From: CAWFGS01 sp963815535
Lineage (GTDB): Bacteria; Pseudomonadota; Alphaproteobacteria; Sphingomonadales; Sphingomonadaceae
Direction: 5' to 3'
DNA: 64,000 bases
NCBI GenBank assembly: GCA_963815535.1
Contig: CAWFGS010000001.1
Coordinates: 844,074 to 908,073, forward strand
The translations under genes were made by a program, and so were the position numbers. Under the pieces are notes generated by a model. That model worked only from the letters and a program-made list of their open reading frames with translations. It was not told where the DNA came from and made no database searches. Shown in pieces: positions 8,944 to 18,442 of this stretch. Each line of letters begins with the position of its first letter. Within the stretch, counting starts at the first letter, position 1.

Positions 8944-9930
8944 CTACTCCGCCGCCATAGGGAGATTTTCGCCGCGACCGATGCCGATCACCTCCCGCGA
9001 CAACTCGCGAATGACCTCTGCGAGCATATCGGCCACCGTATTGCAGTCGCCGGATATTTCGGCGAGGTCGGCATCGAGATAGGCGCTGCGGCATACCTCC
9101 AGCTGAAACGCATGGATGCCGCGCGCGGGATTGGCATGGCGGTCCAAGACATATCCACCGGCATAGGGGCGATTATGGGCGGCCATCAGTCTGAGAGCGG
9201 CAAAACGCCGGAAAGCCGTGGCCATCAGCATCGGTTCGCATGACGCACCGAACCTGTCGCCGAGGACGAACCGGGCCGTAGGCTCCCCCCGCCGGACTGG
9301 TTTCAGCGGCGGCATGGAATGCAGATCGATTAGGAGCGCGGCCCCCCATTCGTCACGGATCGTTTCCAGCGCGGTCCCCAACGCGGCGTGATAGGGCCGA
9401 TGAATGTGGTCAATCCGCCATTGAAGCGCCTCCGGTTCGACCGGACCCTTCCAGATCTCGCCCACCCCTTGCAATCTTCGCGGGACCAACCCCAATCCCC
9501 CGCGAGCGCGGCGCGGCGTGGCGGCGCCCAAGACGCCTGCCGGCCTGCCGCCTGCAATCATAGTCCAGTCGATATCATCGGGCGAGCGGTTCAGATCGAT
9601 AATGGCGCGTGGCGTATTCGCCACCAGCAGGGGTGCGGACAGTCTGGCGACGATACGCGTCGCAATCCGATCGACATGGCGATCCTCCAGCGTCACCGTA
9701 CTGGCATCCGGCAGCCGCATAGCCTCCAGAATGTCAGGCGGATAATCGCGACCCGCATGCGGCACTGCGATCAACACCGGCATTGCCGCATCGGGCAGGC
9801 CGGTAAGGGTAAACACGGCTCGGTCTGTCGCACGCGCGATCGTGGACGGATCCGATGTGTCGTGCGGCGGCTTGATCATCGCAACCCGCATAATCGCAAC
9901 CGGCTCTGTGTCAAAATTGGGCGGGTCCAA
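8944..9930 (-). CDS. N-formylglutamate amidohydrolase family protein
   Basis: This 328-residue enzyme belongs to the N-formylglutamate amidohydrolase (HutG-type, PF05013) family, which releases formate and glutamate in histidine degradation; many alphaproteobacterial members have unproven substrates. Visible motifs are IAVPHAGRDYPPD (metal ligand His), LEDRHVDRIA, RAIIDLNRSPDD, the HRPYHAAL helix, LLIDLHSMPPL (second metal motif) and AFQLEVCRSAYLD. No other hut genes are nearby. The start could be a downstream Met (MIKPPHDT). The gene is divergent from cpdR (38-base gap). Confidence 0.85.
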   Translation of the reverse strand: MDPPNFDTEPVAIMRVAMIKPPHDTSDPSTIARATDRAVFTLTGLPDAAMPVLIAVPHAGRDYPPDILEAMRLPDASTVTLEDRHVDRIATRIVARLSAPLLVANTPRAIIDLNRSPDDIDWTMIAGGRPAGVLGAATPRRARGGLGLVPRRLQGVGEIWKGPVEPEALQWRIDHIHRPYHAALGTALETIRDEWGAALLIDLHSMPPLKPVRRGEPTARFVLGDRFGASCEPMLMATAFRRFAALRLMAAHNRPYAGGYVLDRHANPARGIHAFQLEVCRSAYLDADLAEISGDCNTVADMLAEVIRELSREVIGIGRGENLPMAAE

Positions 9931-9968
9931 TTGCGCGCAGGATTTTTTAAGCGTTTGCCGCTATCGGC

Positions 9969-10364
9969 ATGGGAATGAACCACGCGCACACTTTACGAAT
10001 CCTGCTCGCCGAAGACGATATGGCGATGCAGGGCTATCTCTCACGCGCGTTAGAGCGGGCGGGGTACAGCGTAGTCGCCGTTGATCGCGGAACCGCCGCA
10101 TTGCCTTTGTTGGAGGCGGAGCATTTCGATCTTCTGCTGTCCGACATCGTCATGCCCGAAATGGACGGCATCGAACTTGCCCAGAAATGCAACGAAGTCA
10201 GCCCCGCGACCAAAGTGATGTTCATCACCGGGTTTGCCGCCGTTTCTTTAAAGGCAAGCCGGGAACAGCCCACTGCGAAAGTGCTGTCGAAACCATTCCA
10301 CCTGCGCGATCTGGTGCTGGAGGTGGAACGCGTTTTCGAAAGTCCGGCGGAGGCACGCAGCTGA
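9969..10364 (+). CDS. cpdR: Cell-cycle response regulator CpdR
   Basis: This is a single-domain receiver of 131 residues. The acidic pocket is LLAEDD, the phospho-acceptor Asp lies in LLSDIVMPEMDGIEL, the conserved Thr/Ala region reads VMFITGFAAVSL, and the Lys is in LSKPFHLRDLVLEVERV. The FITGFAAV...SKPFHLRDL combination is characteristic of CpdR, which in its unphosphorylated state delivers substrates such as CtrA to ClpXP. CpdR is phosphorylated through CckA-ChpT, and cckA lies at 23797-26392 in this window. A second in-frame ATG at 9975 is an equally plausible start. Confidence 0.88.
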   Translation: MGMNHAHTLRILLAEDDMAMQGYLSRALERAGYSVVAVDRGTAALPLLEAEHFDLLLSDIVMPEMDGIELAQKCNEVSPATKVMFITGFAAVSLKASREQPTAKVLSKPFHLRDLVLEVERVFESPAEARS

Positions 10365-10444
10365 TCGGTCCAAACCCCCTTGCGCCGACCGTGCCCGACC
10401 GCTAGGGCGCGCGTCTGCCGCGGGATGCGGCGCAATCCGAATGT

Positions 10445-10519
10445 GGGCGTATAGCTCAGTGGTAGAGCACTTCGTTGACATCGAAGGGGTCGGGAGTTCA
10501 ACTCTCTCTACGCCCACCA
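10445..10519 (+). tRNA. tRNA-Val(GAC), CCA encoded
   Basis: A 7-bp acceptor stem GGGCGTA/TACGCCC (10445-10451 with 10509-10515) is followed by discriminator A and an encoded CCA (10517-10519). The D arm contains GCTCAGTGGTAGAGC, and the T arm GGGAGTTCAACTCTC with the GTTCAA motif. The anticodon stem CTTCG/CGAAG encloses TTGACAT, giving anticodon GAC (10477-10479) for valine. Confidence 0.95.
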
Positions 10520-10631
10520 TTCGGCCAGCGGTGAAATGGGTATCATTGCGCGATTTGGCGTTTCGGCGACCTTGCCTCCCCGCCCTCCTCTGCTAAGGCT
10601 CCGGCAAACTTGAAAAAGGCAGCAGGACCCT

Positions 10632-11850
10632 ATGGCGAAGATCACCGTTAAGAACCCCGTCGTCGAACTCGACGGCGATGAAATGACCCGCATCATCTGG
10701 CAGTGGATCCGCGAACGCCTGATCCTGCCCTATCTCGATATCGATCTGAAATATTACGACCTGTCGATCGAAAAGCGGGACGAGACGGACGACCAGATTA
10801 CGATCGACGCCGCCAACGCGATCAAGGAACATGGGGTCGGCGTCAAATGCGCGACGATTACGCCCGACGAACAACGCGTGGAAGAATTTTCTCTCAAGAA
10901 AATGTGGCGGTCGCCCAATGGCACGATCCGCAATATCTTGGGCGGCGTGGTGTTTCGCGAACCCATAGTGATCGACAATGTGCCGCGTTTGGTTCCGGGC
11001 TGGACGGACCCGATCGTAATCGGCCGTCATGCCTTCGGCGACCAATATCGCGCAACCGACACGCTGATCCCCGGCGCGGGCAAGCTGCGCCTGGTGTTCG
11101 AAGGGGAGGACGGTAAGAAAATCGACCTCGACGTGTTCGAATTCGAAACCGCCGGCGTTGCGATGGCGATGTACAATCTGGACGATTCGATCCGCGATTT
11201 CGCCCGAGCGTCGATGAATTACGGGCTGGACCGCAAATGGCCCGTTTATCTCAGCACCAAGAACACGATCATGAAAGCCTATGACGGAAGGTTCAAAGAC
11301 TCTGTTCGAGGAGATTTTCGAAAGCGAATTCAAAGACAAATTCGCCGAAGCGGGCATTACTTACGAACATCGCCTGATCGACGATATGGTGGCATCCGCG
11401 CTGAAATGGAACGGCAAGTTCGTATGGGCTTGCAAGAATTACGACGGCGATGTGCAGTCCGATACCGTGGCGCAGGGCTTCGGTTCGCTGGGCCTGATGA
11501 CGTCCGTGTTGATGACGCCCAATGGCGACACGGTCGAGGCGGAAGCGGCGCACGGCACGGTCACCCGCCATTATCGCCAGCATCAGGAAGGCAAGGCGAC
11601 CAGCACCAACCCCATCGCCTCCATCTTCGCATGGACGCGCGGCCTGATGTATCGCGGCAAGTTCGACGGTACGCCCGAAGTGGTCGAATTTGCTGAAACG
11701 CTGGAGCGGGTTTGCATCGAAACGGTCGAGAAGGGCCACATGACGAAGGATCTGGCACTGCTGATCGGGCCTGGGCAGAACTGGCTGACGACGGAACAAT
11801 TCTTCGAAGCGATCGTCACCGGCCTGGAAACCGAAATGCAGGTGCAGTAA
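10632..11850 (+). CDS. icd: NADP-dependent isocitrate dehydrogenase, one frameshift
   Basis: This enzyme oxidises isocitrate to 2-oxoglutarate with NADP. The sequence is of the eukaryote-like homodimeric type of about 406 residues: MAKITVKNPVVELDGDEMTRIIW, CATITPDEQRVEEF, WRSPNGTIRNILGG, YDLSIEKRDETDD. The frame breaks at 11295-11297, where TTC-AAG-ACT is written with an extra A. The second frame then continues TLFEEIFESEFK, YEHRLIDDMVA, ACKNYDGDVQSD, EAAHGTVTRHYRQHQ and ends ETEMQVQ. The start is preceded by a GCAGGA ribosome-binding site. The single inserted base in a central TCA enzyme is probably a sequence error. Confidence 0.92.
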
Positions 11851-11870
11851 TTTCCCTCAAATGATTTGGG

Positions 11871-11898
11871 CGAGGGAGGGTGCATTCACTCTCCCTCG
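11871..11898 (+). terminator. Putative terminator after icd
   Basis: An 8-bp perfect inverted repeat CGAGGGAG/CTCCCTCG flanks a 12-base loop, 20 bases past the icd stop. The downstream tail (TGCATTTGAC) is only weakly T-rich, so termination strength is uncertain. Confidence 0.5.
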
Positions 11899-11943
11899 TG
11901 CATTTGACAGCGCCTTCACCAGTGTATCGTCCGAAAGTATCTC

Positions 11944-13644
11944 ATGGCCGATAGCGCCCCCGAAAAACCTGCAGCGAAATCAGCGCGAAAATCCGTTGCG
12001 AAAGCGAACAACCGGTCGGGCAAGGCCCGGTTGGAAGTCCGGCAGGCCCGCCCCGCCGATGTGCGCGCGATCGCGGATCTGGTGAAGCGCGCTTATGCCG
12101 ATTTGCCGCCTTACACGCTGGGTGAATTGCGCGGGCAGATCAACAATTACGCAGAAGGCTGCTTCGTCGCGAAGATGGACGGCGTGCTGGTCGGCTATTG
12201 CGCGTCGATGCGGCTCAGTAAGAACACCGCGCTCAAACCGCATACTTGGGACGAGATTACCGGCAACGGCTTCGGGTCGCGCCATCTGGCCAATGGCGAA
12301 TGGCTGTATGGTTATGAAATGTGCGTCGATCCCAAGATGCGCGGCACGCGGATCGGGCGGCGTCTGTACGAAGAACGGCGCCAGCTTGCCGAACGGCTCG
12401 ACCTGACCGGCATCGTGTTCGGCGGCCGTATGCCGAACCTGTCGCGCAACTGGCGCAAGGTCGATGGACCGCAGGATTATCTCGATCAGGTCTTGGACAA
12501 CAAGATCCACGACCCCGTCTTGCGCTTTCAACTCGCCAACGGGTTCGAGCCGATCGGCATCCTGCAAAACTACCTGCCGGAAGATAAGAAGAGCAAAGCT
12601 TTCGCCGTCCATATGGTGTGGCGTAACCCTTACATCGACACCGACACGCCGAAGAAACATCGTATCCCGCGCGGGGTCGAAAGCGTGCGGATCGCGACTT
12701 GTCAATTGCAGGCACGACAAGTCGCCGACTTCGATGAGTTCATGCGGCACGTCGAATATTTTGTCGATGTATCAGCGGATTACGAAGGTGACTTCATAGT
12801 TTTTCCCGAATTGTTCACGCTGATGCTCCTGTCATTCGAAGATAAGGAGCTGACGCCGATGGAGGCCATCGAAAAGCTCAGTCGATACACCCCCCGCATC
12901 CGTCAGGCGCTGAGCGATATGGCGTTGAAATACAATATCAACATCATCGGCGGATCGCACCCGACCCGGCTCGACGATGGCGATATCCACAACATCGCCT
13001 ATGTCTGCCTGCGCGATGGCTCCATCCATTCGCAGGAAAAAATCCATCCCACTCCGAACGAAGCCTATTGGTGGAATATCAAGGGCGGGGATTCGATCGA
13101 CGCCATTCAGACCGATTGCGGCCCGATCGGCGTGCTGATCTGTTACGACAGCGAATTTCCCGAACTGGCCCGACGTCTGGTGGATGAAGGGGCGCGGATC
13201 ATCTTCGTGCCGTTCTGCACCGACAGCCGCCAGGGCTACATGCGTGTCCGCTATTGCGCGCAGGCCCGTGCCATTGAAAACCAGTGTTTCGTGGCGATGA
13301 GCGGCAACGTCGGAAATCTCCCCAATGTCGGCAATATGGATATCCAATACGCGCAAAGCTGCATCCTGACGCCTTGCGACTTTCCCTTCGCGCGTGACGG
13401 TATTGCAGCCGAAGCGACCGAGAATGTCGAAACGCTAACGATCAGCGACGTCAATCTCGCCGATCTTAGCTGGGCACGCGCCGAGGGAACGGTCCAGAAC
13501 CTGGCCGATCGCCGGTTCGATCTCTATCGTATCGAATGGGACAAACGCGTCGGTGCGGCGGGGAACGGCGTCGATCTCCAATCGAAAGCGGACGATCATG
13601 CCGCACCGCGTCCGATCGGTCCGGCCTCGCCAGGCGGCGGCTGA
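11944..13644 (+). CDS. Bifunctional GNAT acetyltransferase / carbon-nitrogen hydrolase
   Basis: This is a 566-residue fusion. After a basic Ala/Lys-rich start, residues about 30-215 form a GNAT domain (VRQARPADVRAIADLVKRAY, MCVDPKMRGTRIGRRLYEER as the acetyl-CoA loop). Residues about 245-530 form a nitrilase-superfamily amidase with the full triad: Glu in IVFPELFTL, Lys in QEKIHPTPNE and Cys in VLICYDSEFPE. This architecture is known in bacteria and yeast-like amidases, but the natural substrate is not established; a role in deaminated-glutathione or omega-amide turnover is conceivable. The frame is intact. It stands alone between icd and the antiporter. Confidence 0.85.
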   Translation: MADSAPEKPAAKSARKSVAKANNRSGKARLEVRQARPADVRAIADLVKRAYADLPPYTLGELRGQINNYAEGCFVAKMDGVLVGYCASMRLSKNTALKPHTWDEITGNGFGSRHLANGEWLYGYEMCVDPKMRGTRIGRRLYEERRQLAERLDLTGIVFGGRMPNLSRNWRKVDGPQDYLDQVLDNKIHDPVLRFQLANGFEPIGILQNYLPEDKKSKAFAVHMVWRNPYIDTDTPKKHRIPRGVESVRIATCQLQARQVADFDEFMRHVEYFVDVSADYEGDFIVFPELFTLMLLSFEDKELTPMEAIEKLSRYTPRIRQALSDMALKYNINIIGGSHPTRLDDGDIHNIAYVCLRDGSIHSQEKIHPTPNEAYWWNIKGGDSIDAIQTDCGPIGVLICYDSEFPELARRLVDEGARIIFVPFCTDSRQGYMRVRYCAQARAIENQCFVAMSGNVGNLPNVGNMDIQYAQSCILTPCDFPFARDGIAAEATENVETLTISDVNLADLSWARAEGTVQNLADRRFDLYRIEWDKRVGAAGNGVDLQSKADDHAAPRPIGPASPGGG

Positions 13645-13702
13645 AAATGCCTCTCGCGCGCAATTTCGTGACAGGTTGCGCTCTACGGCGTAGTCACCGC
13701 TG

Positions 13703-15463
13703 ATGGCATCCGGCGACCTCGCATCCCCTGCAATTTCCGATGCGCTCGTCATATTGGGCGCGGCCGGTCTGGTCATCCCGGTCTTCTCCCGCTTCCGCAT
13801 AACGCCCGTTATCGGGTTCATCCTGATCGGCATCGCGGTCGGGCCGTTCGGGCTGGGCAAGCTGGTGTTCGAATATCCGTGGCTGACCCATATAACCATC
13901 ACCGATCCCGAAGCACTGGACCCGTTTGCGGAATTCGGCATCATACTGTTGCTATTCACCATCGGTCTCGAACTCAGCTTCAACCGGTTGTGGCAGATGC
14001 GCCGCATGGTGTTCGGCCTGGGCGCGCTGGAACTGATAATCATCGGCACGTTGTTGGCCATATTCCTCAATATGATGGGACAATATTGGACCGGCGCGAT
14101 CGGTCTGGGATTGGCGCTCGCGCTGTCCTCCACTGCCATCGTGTTGCCGATATCGGGCACGCAATCGCCTGTCGGGCGGGCGGCGCTTTCGATGCTGTTG
14201 TTCGAAGATATCGCCATCGTGCCGATCATCTTCCTGCTGGGCGCAATGGCTCCCTTCGCCCAGAATGACGGGTGGGAGGGGCTGGTCGATACGCTTTGGA
14301 TCAGCGGCCTCGTCATCGTCGCTCTGCTGGTGCTCGGCCGCATCGCCCTACCCCGCCTGTTTGCGCAGGCTGCACGCACGAAGAGTCCCGAACTGTTCCT
14401 CGCCGCCACCCTGCTGGTGGTTATCGGGGCCAGCCTTGCAACGGCAGCCACCGGTCTGTCGCCCATCGTCGGTGCGATCCTGGCTGGGTTGCTCATCGCC
14501 GAAACCGAATATCACGGCGAGGTCGAAACCATCATGGAACCGTTCAAGGGGCTGGCGCTGGGCGTATTTCTGATCACGGTGGGGATGAGCATCGACGTCA
14601 CCACCATCTACGACAATTGGTGGCGTATCGCGCTGGCCGTGGTCGGCGTCGTGATGTTCAAGGCACTGGTGACGGGCATATTGCTGCGGCTGATGGGCGC
14701 GAGGCGGAGCACGGCAACCGAAACCGGCATTTTGATGGCGAGCCCGTCCGAAACCACGCTGATCGTGCTGTCCGCCGCCAGCGCCGCCATGTTGATACAA
14801 CCGGGCACGGCACAATTCTGGCAGATCGTCACTGCAATCGGCCTTACCATTACTCCGGTTTTGGCCAAGCTGGGGCAGATCGTGGCGCGCCGTGTGGAAC
14901 CGCCGGCCGAACTGCCGGATGACGATGCGAAGGAGCCACGGGTCATCATCATCGGCGCGGGCCGTGTCGGGCGTTTGGTCGCGCAAATGTTGAAGGCTCA
15001 CGACAAACCTTACGTCGCGATCGATTCCGACGCGGACCTGATCGCCAATGCGAAACGCAAGGGATACCGTGCAGTGTTCGGCGATGCGGCGCGCGGCGAT
15101 GCGCTCGACCGCCTGGAAATCGATACGGCAGCTGCGGTCATCCTGACGATGGACGAACCCGTTTTGGCGCAACGTCTGGTCACGAAACTGCGTAAGGCGC
15201 ATCCGAACCTGCCGATCATCGCGCGCGCGCGCGATATCAATCGCGCATCGGAACTCTACCGGGCCGGGGCCAGCCATGCCGTGCCCGAAACGCTGGAAAG
15301 CTCGTTGCAATTGTCGGAAGCGGTGCTGGTCGATATCGGAGTTCCGATGGGGCCGGTGATCGCTTCCATTCATGAAAAGCGGGATGAATTCCGCGCGCAG
15401 ATCGAACAGGACGGCGACCTCGACCGCAAGCCGCAATTGCGGACCAGCACCGCGCCTGCCTAG
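13703..15463 (+). CDS. CPA2-family cation:proton antiporter with RCK_N domain (KefB-like)
   Basis: This is a 586-residue inner-membrane protein. About 12 hydrophobic segments span residues 10-395, including the conserved FAEFGIILLLFTIGLELS and the helix with LSSTAIVLPI. A cytoplasmic Rossmann RCK_N/TrkA-N domain starts near residue 413 (VIIIGAGRVGRLVAQMLKAH) with the acidic end of the second strand (AIDSDADLIANAKRKG). Such proteins exchange K+ or Na+ for H+ under nucleotide or glutathione control; which ion is used here cannot be read from sequence. No TrkA-C domain is obvious after residue 540. Confidence 0.88.
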   Translation: MASGDLASPAISDALVILGAAGLVIPVFSRFRITPVIGFILIGIAVGPFGLGKLVFEYPWLTHITITDPEALDPFAEFGIILLLFTIGLELSFNRLWQMRRMVFGLGALELIIIGTLLAIFLNMMGQYWTGAIGLGLALALSSTAIVLPISGTQSPVGRAALSMLLFEDIAIVPIIFLLGAMAPFAQNDGWEGLVDTLWISGLVIVALLVLGRIALPRLFAQAARTKSPELFLAATLLVVIGASLATAATGLSPIVGAILAGLLIAETEYHGEVETIMEPFKGLALGVFLITVGMSIDVTTIYDNWWRIALAVVGVVMFKALVTGILLRLMGARRSTATETGILMASPSETTLIVLSAASAAMLIQPGTAQFWQIVTAIGLTITPVLAKLGQIVARRVEPPAELPDDDAKEPRVIIIGAGRVGRLVAQMLKAHDKPYVAIDSDADLIANAKRKGYRAVFGDAARGDALDRLEIDTAAAVILTMDEPVLAQRLVTKLRKAHPNLPIIARARDINRASELYRAGASHAVPETLESSLQLSEAVLVDIGVPMGPVIASIHEKRDEFRAQIEQDGDLDRKPQLRTSTAPA

Positions 15464-15516
15464 TTTTCCGGGGACTTATTCGCAGCTCGACCGTTATACG
15501 GCCAAGGAGAACGAAT

Positions 15517-15690
15517 ATGAGTGACAAGACGAACCCCGCCAAGCCGGTCAGCAATTCCGAAAAATTCAAGCCGCAGAATGTCGCGAACGAAGGCGCGGGC
15601 AATATCCCGAATGCCGGGCGGAAGGATCGCAATATGGACAGCGATATGGCGCGCGGCAGCGGTCAGGACATTCGCAACGGCAAACGCTGA
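15517..15690 (+). CDS. 57-residue hydrophilic protein
   Basis: This short gene has an ideal ribosome-binding site AAGGAGA (15503-15509) eight bases before the ATG. The product begins MSDKTNPAKPVSNSEKFKP and is rich in Asn, Lys, Arg and Gly (NAGRKDRNMDSDMARG), with no hydrophobic core, so it is probably disordered. Its codon use is like that of its neighbours. It ends three bases before the convergent alaS stop. The function is unknown; it could be a stress-related or nucleic-acid-associated small protein. Confidence 0.7.
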   Translation: MSDKTNPAKPVSNSEKFKPQNVANEGAGNIPNAGRKDRNMDSDMARGSGQDIRNGKR

Positions 15691-15693
15691 CGC

Positions 15694-18366
15694 TCAACCG
15701 TCGATCATGGCCCTGACGGCAGCGAGCGCATCGGGCGCTTTGCCGCCGTCGGGTCCACCGCCTTGCGCCATATCGGCGCGGCCGCCACCCCCTTTTCCGC
15801 CCAAAGCTTCGACTCCAGCCCGCACCATCGCCACGGCATCGAACCGCTCGGTCAGATTTTCAGTAACGCCGACCCCGAATGTGGCCCGGCCATCATTGAC
15901 CGCCACGATGGCGGCAATTCCACCGGCATCGCCAAGATTGCGCTTCGCATCGTCCAGGACACCACGCAAATCCTTCGGTGACAGGCCGTTCAGAACCTTT
16001 CCGACGAAAGCCACACCGGCAATTTTTTCCGCACCATCGCTCTTGCCTCCCGCATCATGCGCACCTGATGCACTAAGAAGAGCGACTTGTTTTCTAAGCT
16101 CGCCGACTTCGCGTTCGAGGGATTTTCGTTCGTCAAGCAGAGTGGCAACCCGGCTTGATGCCTCGTCCGGTGTGGTTTTGACCGTCGCCGCAATTGCTTT
16201 CAAAGCCTCGTCACGCTCCACCAGCCATGTTCGCGCCGCTTCGCCCGTCAGCGCTTCGATCCGCCGTACGCCACTGGCAACCGCCGTTTCGGATATGATC
16301 CGCAGCAACCCGATATCGCCGGTCGCGTCCACATGGATGCCGCCGCACAGTTCGACGGAATAGTTGCGAGTGTCCGCCCCTGCCCGGCCCATCGAAAGAA
16401 CCCGCACTTCGTCGCCGTATTTCTCGCCGAACAGAGCCACTGCTCCTGCCGCAATCGCATCGTCGGGCGTCATAAGGCGTGTTATCACATCTTGGTTGTG
16501 CTGAATTTCTCCGTTCACGCTGGCTTCGATAGCGGCGATATCGGCGGCAGTCAGGGGCTTCGGATGCGAAAAATCGAAGCGCAATCGATCGGGCGCGACC
16601 GACGATCCTTTCTGCGTGACATGGTCGCCCAAACGCTGCCGCAGGGCAGCGTGCAGCAAATGGGTGGCCGAATGGTTGGCTCGCACCTGATCGCGATGGT
16701 CGCGATCGACTGTCAGTTGCACGATATCGCCGACAGCGACACTACCCGCCTCCACCGTGCCGTGGTGCGCGTGCAGTTTGCCGAGCGGTTTGCCAGTATC
16801 GGATACCGCCATGCGTAGGCCGTCGCGGCTGTCGATCTGCCCGACATCTCCGGCCTGGCCGCCGCTTTCGCCGTAGAAAGGCGTTTGGTTGGTCAGCAAA
16901 GTCACTGCGTCGCCATGTTCGGCGCGGGCAACCTCCACGCCGTCCTGCAATATGGCAACGACTTCGCCTTCCCCTTGCGTGGTGGCGTAGCCGGTAAATT
17001 CGGTCGCGCCGATCCGATCGACGATGTCGAACCACACGGCGTCGGACGCGTTTGCGCCGGACCCTTTCCAGGCGGCGCGCGCTGCGGCCTTCTGCCGGCT
17101 CATCGCATCGTCGAACCCGGTTTGATCGACGGTGATCTGCCGCGCGCGCAACGCGTCTTCGGTAAGGTCGTAGGGAAAACCGTAAGTGTCGTAGAGGTTG
17201 AACGCGGTCGCGCCGTCCAGTTCGTCGCCGGCGGTAAGATCGCGGGTCGCGTCGTCGAGCAGGCGCAATCCCCGGTCCAAAGTTTTGCGAAACTGCGATT
17301 CCTCGCGCTCCAGAACTTCCGCAATCAAAGCTTCGCCCCGCTTTAATTCCGGGTAGTCGTGACCCATTTCAGCGACCAAGGTCGGCACGAGGCGATGCAT
17401 CAACGGCGTTTCTGCACCAAGCAAATGGGCATGACGCATCGCTCGCCGCATGATCCGGCGCAGGACGTAACCGCGCCCCTCGTTCGAGGGCATAACACCG
17501 TCGGCCAACAGGAAGCTGGTCGATCGCAAATGGTCGGCAATGACCCGCTGACTGGCCATTGCGTCACTGTCGGTGGTTTTCGCAGTCAGTTGCTCCGACG
17601 CGGCGATAAGCGTGCGGAAAATGTCCGTGTCGTAATTGTTATGCACACCCTGCAGCACGGCAGCGACGCGTTCCAGCCCCATCCCCGTATCGATCGAGGG
17701 TTTGGGCAATGCGATCTGACTGCCGTCCGCGCGGCGATCATATTGCATGAACACCAGGTTCCATATCTCGACGAAACGGTCGCCATCTTCATCGGCGCTG
17801 CCTGGCGGTCCGCCGAAAATATGATCGCCGTGATCGTAGAAGATTTCACTGCACGGCCCGCACGGCCCCGTTTCACCCATCGACCAGAAATTGTCGTCGG
17901 TCGCGATGCGAATGATGCGCGCTTCGGGCAGGCCGGAGATTTTGCGCCACAGATCGAACGCCTCGTCATCGGTGTGATAGACGGTGACCGTCAGGCGGTC
18001 CGGCGACAATCCCCATTCGCGAGTCAGCAGCGTCCATGCCTGTTCGATCGCGCGTTCTTTGAAATAGTCGCCGAACGAAAAATTGCCGAGCATTTCGAAG
18101 AACGTATGATGCCGCGCGGTGTAGCCGACATTGTCGAGATCGTTATGCTTGCCCCCGGCGCGTACGCATTTCTGGGCGCTGGCGGCACGCGGAGAGGGCG
18201 CAGCTTCCAAGCCGGTGAATGCGTTTTTGAACGGCACCATGCCCGCATTCACGAACATCAATGTCGGATCGGAATAGGGAACCAATGGCGACGATGGCAC
18301 GATATCGTGCGATGCGCCTGCGAAGAAATCGAGGAAGGAGCGGCGAATTTCGTTCGTGGAAACCAT
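15694..18366 (-). CDS. alaS: Alanyl-tRNA synthetase
   Basis: This 890-residue class II synthetase charges tRNA-Ala. Motif 1 region: SSPLVPYSDPTLMFVNAGMVPFKN; motif 2: GNFSFGDYFKERAI; motif 3 region: DTGMGLERVAAVLQG. The editing domain has the zinc-binding HSATHLLHAALR and ELCGGIHVDATGDIG. The C-terminal C-Ala domain ends with a Gly-rich GGKGGGGRADMAQGGGPD. Length and architecture are complete and the frame is intact. Confidence 0.97.
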   Translation of the reverse strand: MVSTNEIRRSFLDFFAGASHDIVPSSPLVPYSDPTLMFVNAGMVPFKNAFTGLEAAPSPRAASAQKCVRAGGKHNDLDNVGYTARHHTFFEMLGNFSFGDYFKERAIEQAWTLLTREWGLSPDRLTVTVYHTDDEAFDLWRKISGLPEARIIRIATDDNFWSMGETGPCGPCSEIFYDHGDHIFGGPPGSADEDGDRFVEIWNLVFMQYDRRADGSQIALPKPSIDTGMGLERVAAVLQGVHNNYDTDIFRTLIAASEQLTAKTTDSDAMASQRVIADHLRSTSFLLADGVMPSNEGRGYVLRRIMRRAMRHAHLLGAETPLMHRLVPTLVAEMGHDYPELKRGEALIAEVLEREESQFRKTLDRGLRLLDDATRDLTAGDELDGATAFNLYDTYGFPYDLTEDALRARQITVDQTGFDDAMSRQKAAARAAWKGSGANASDAVWFDIVDRIGATEFTGYATTQGEGEVVAILQDGVEVARAEHGDAVTLLTNQTPFYGESGGQAGDVGQIDSRDGLRMAVSDTGKPLGKLHAHHGTVEAGSVAVGDIVQLTVDRDHRDQVRANHSATHLLHAALRQRLGDHVTQKGSSVAPDRLRFDFSHPKPLTAADIAAIEASVNGEIQHNQDVITRLMTPDDAIAAGAVALFGEKYGDEVRVLSMGRAGADTRNYSVELCGGIHVDATGDIGLLRIISETAVASGVRRIEALTGEAARTWLVERDEALKAIAATVKTTPDEASSRVATLLDERKSLEREVGELRKQVALLSASGAHDAGGKSDGAEKIAGVAFVGKVLNGLSPKDLRGVLDDAKRNLGDAGGIAAIVAVNDGRATFGVGVTENLTERFDAVAMVRAGVEALGGKGGGGRADMAQGGGPDGGKAPDALAAVRAMIDG

Positions 18367-18442
18367 CGCCTGCAGTTAGGCAATCGCGCTTTCCCGGACA
18401 AGGGAAATAGGCCGAGCACCATGCAAAGGCATGTTGGCGCGT

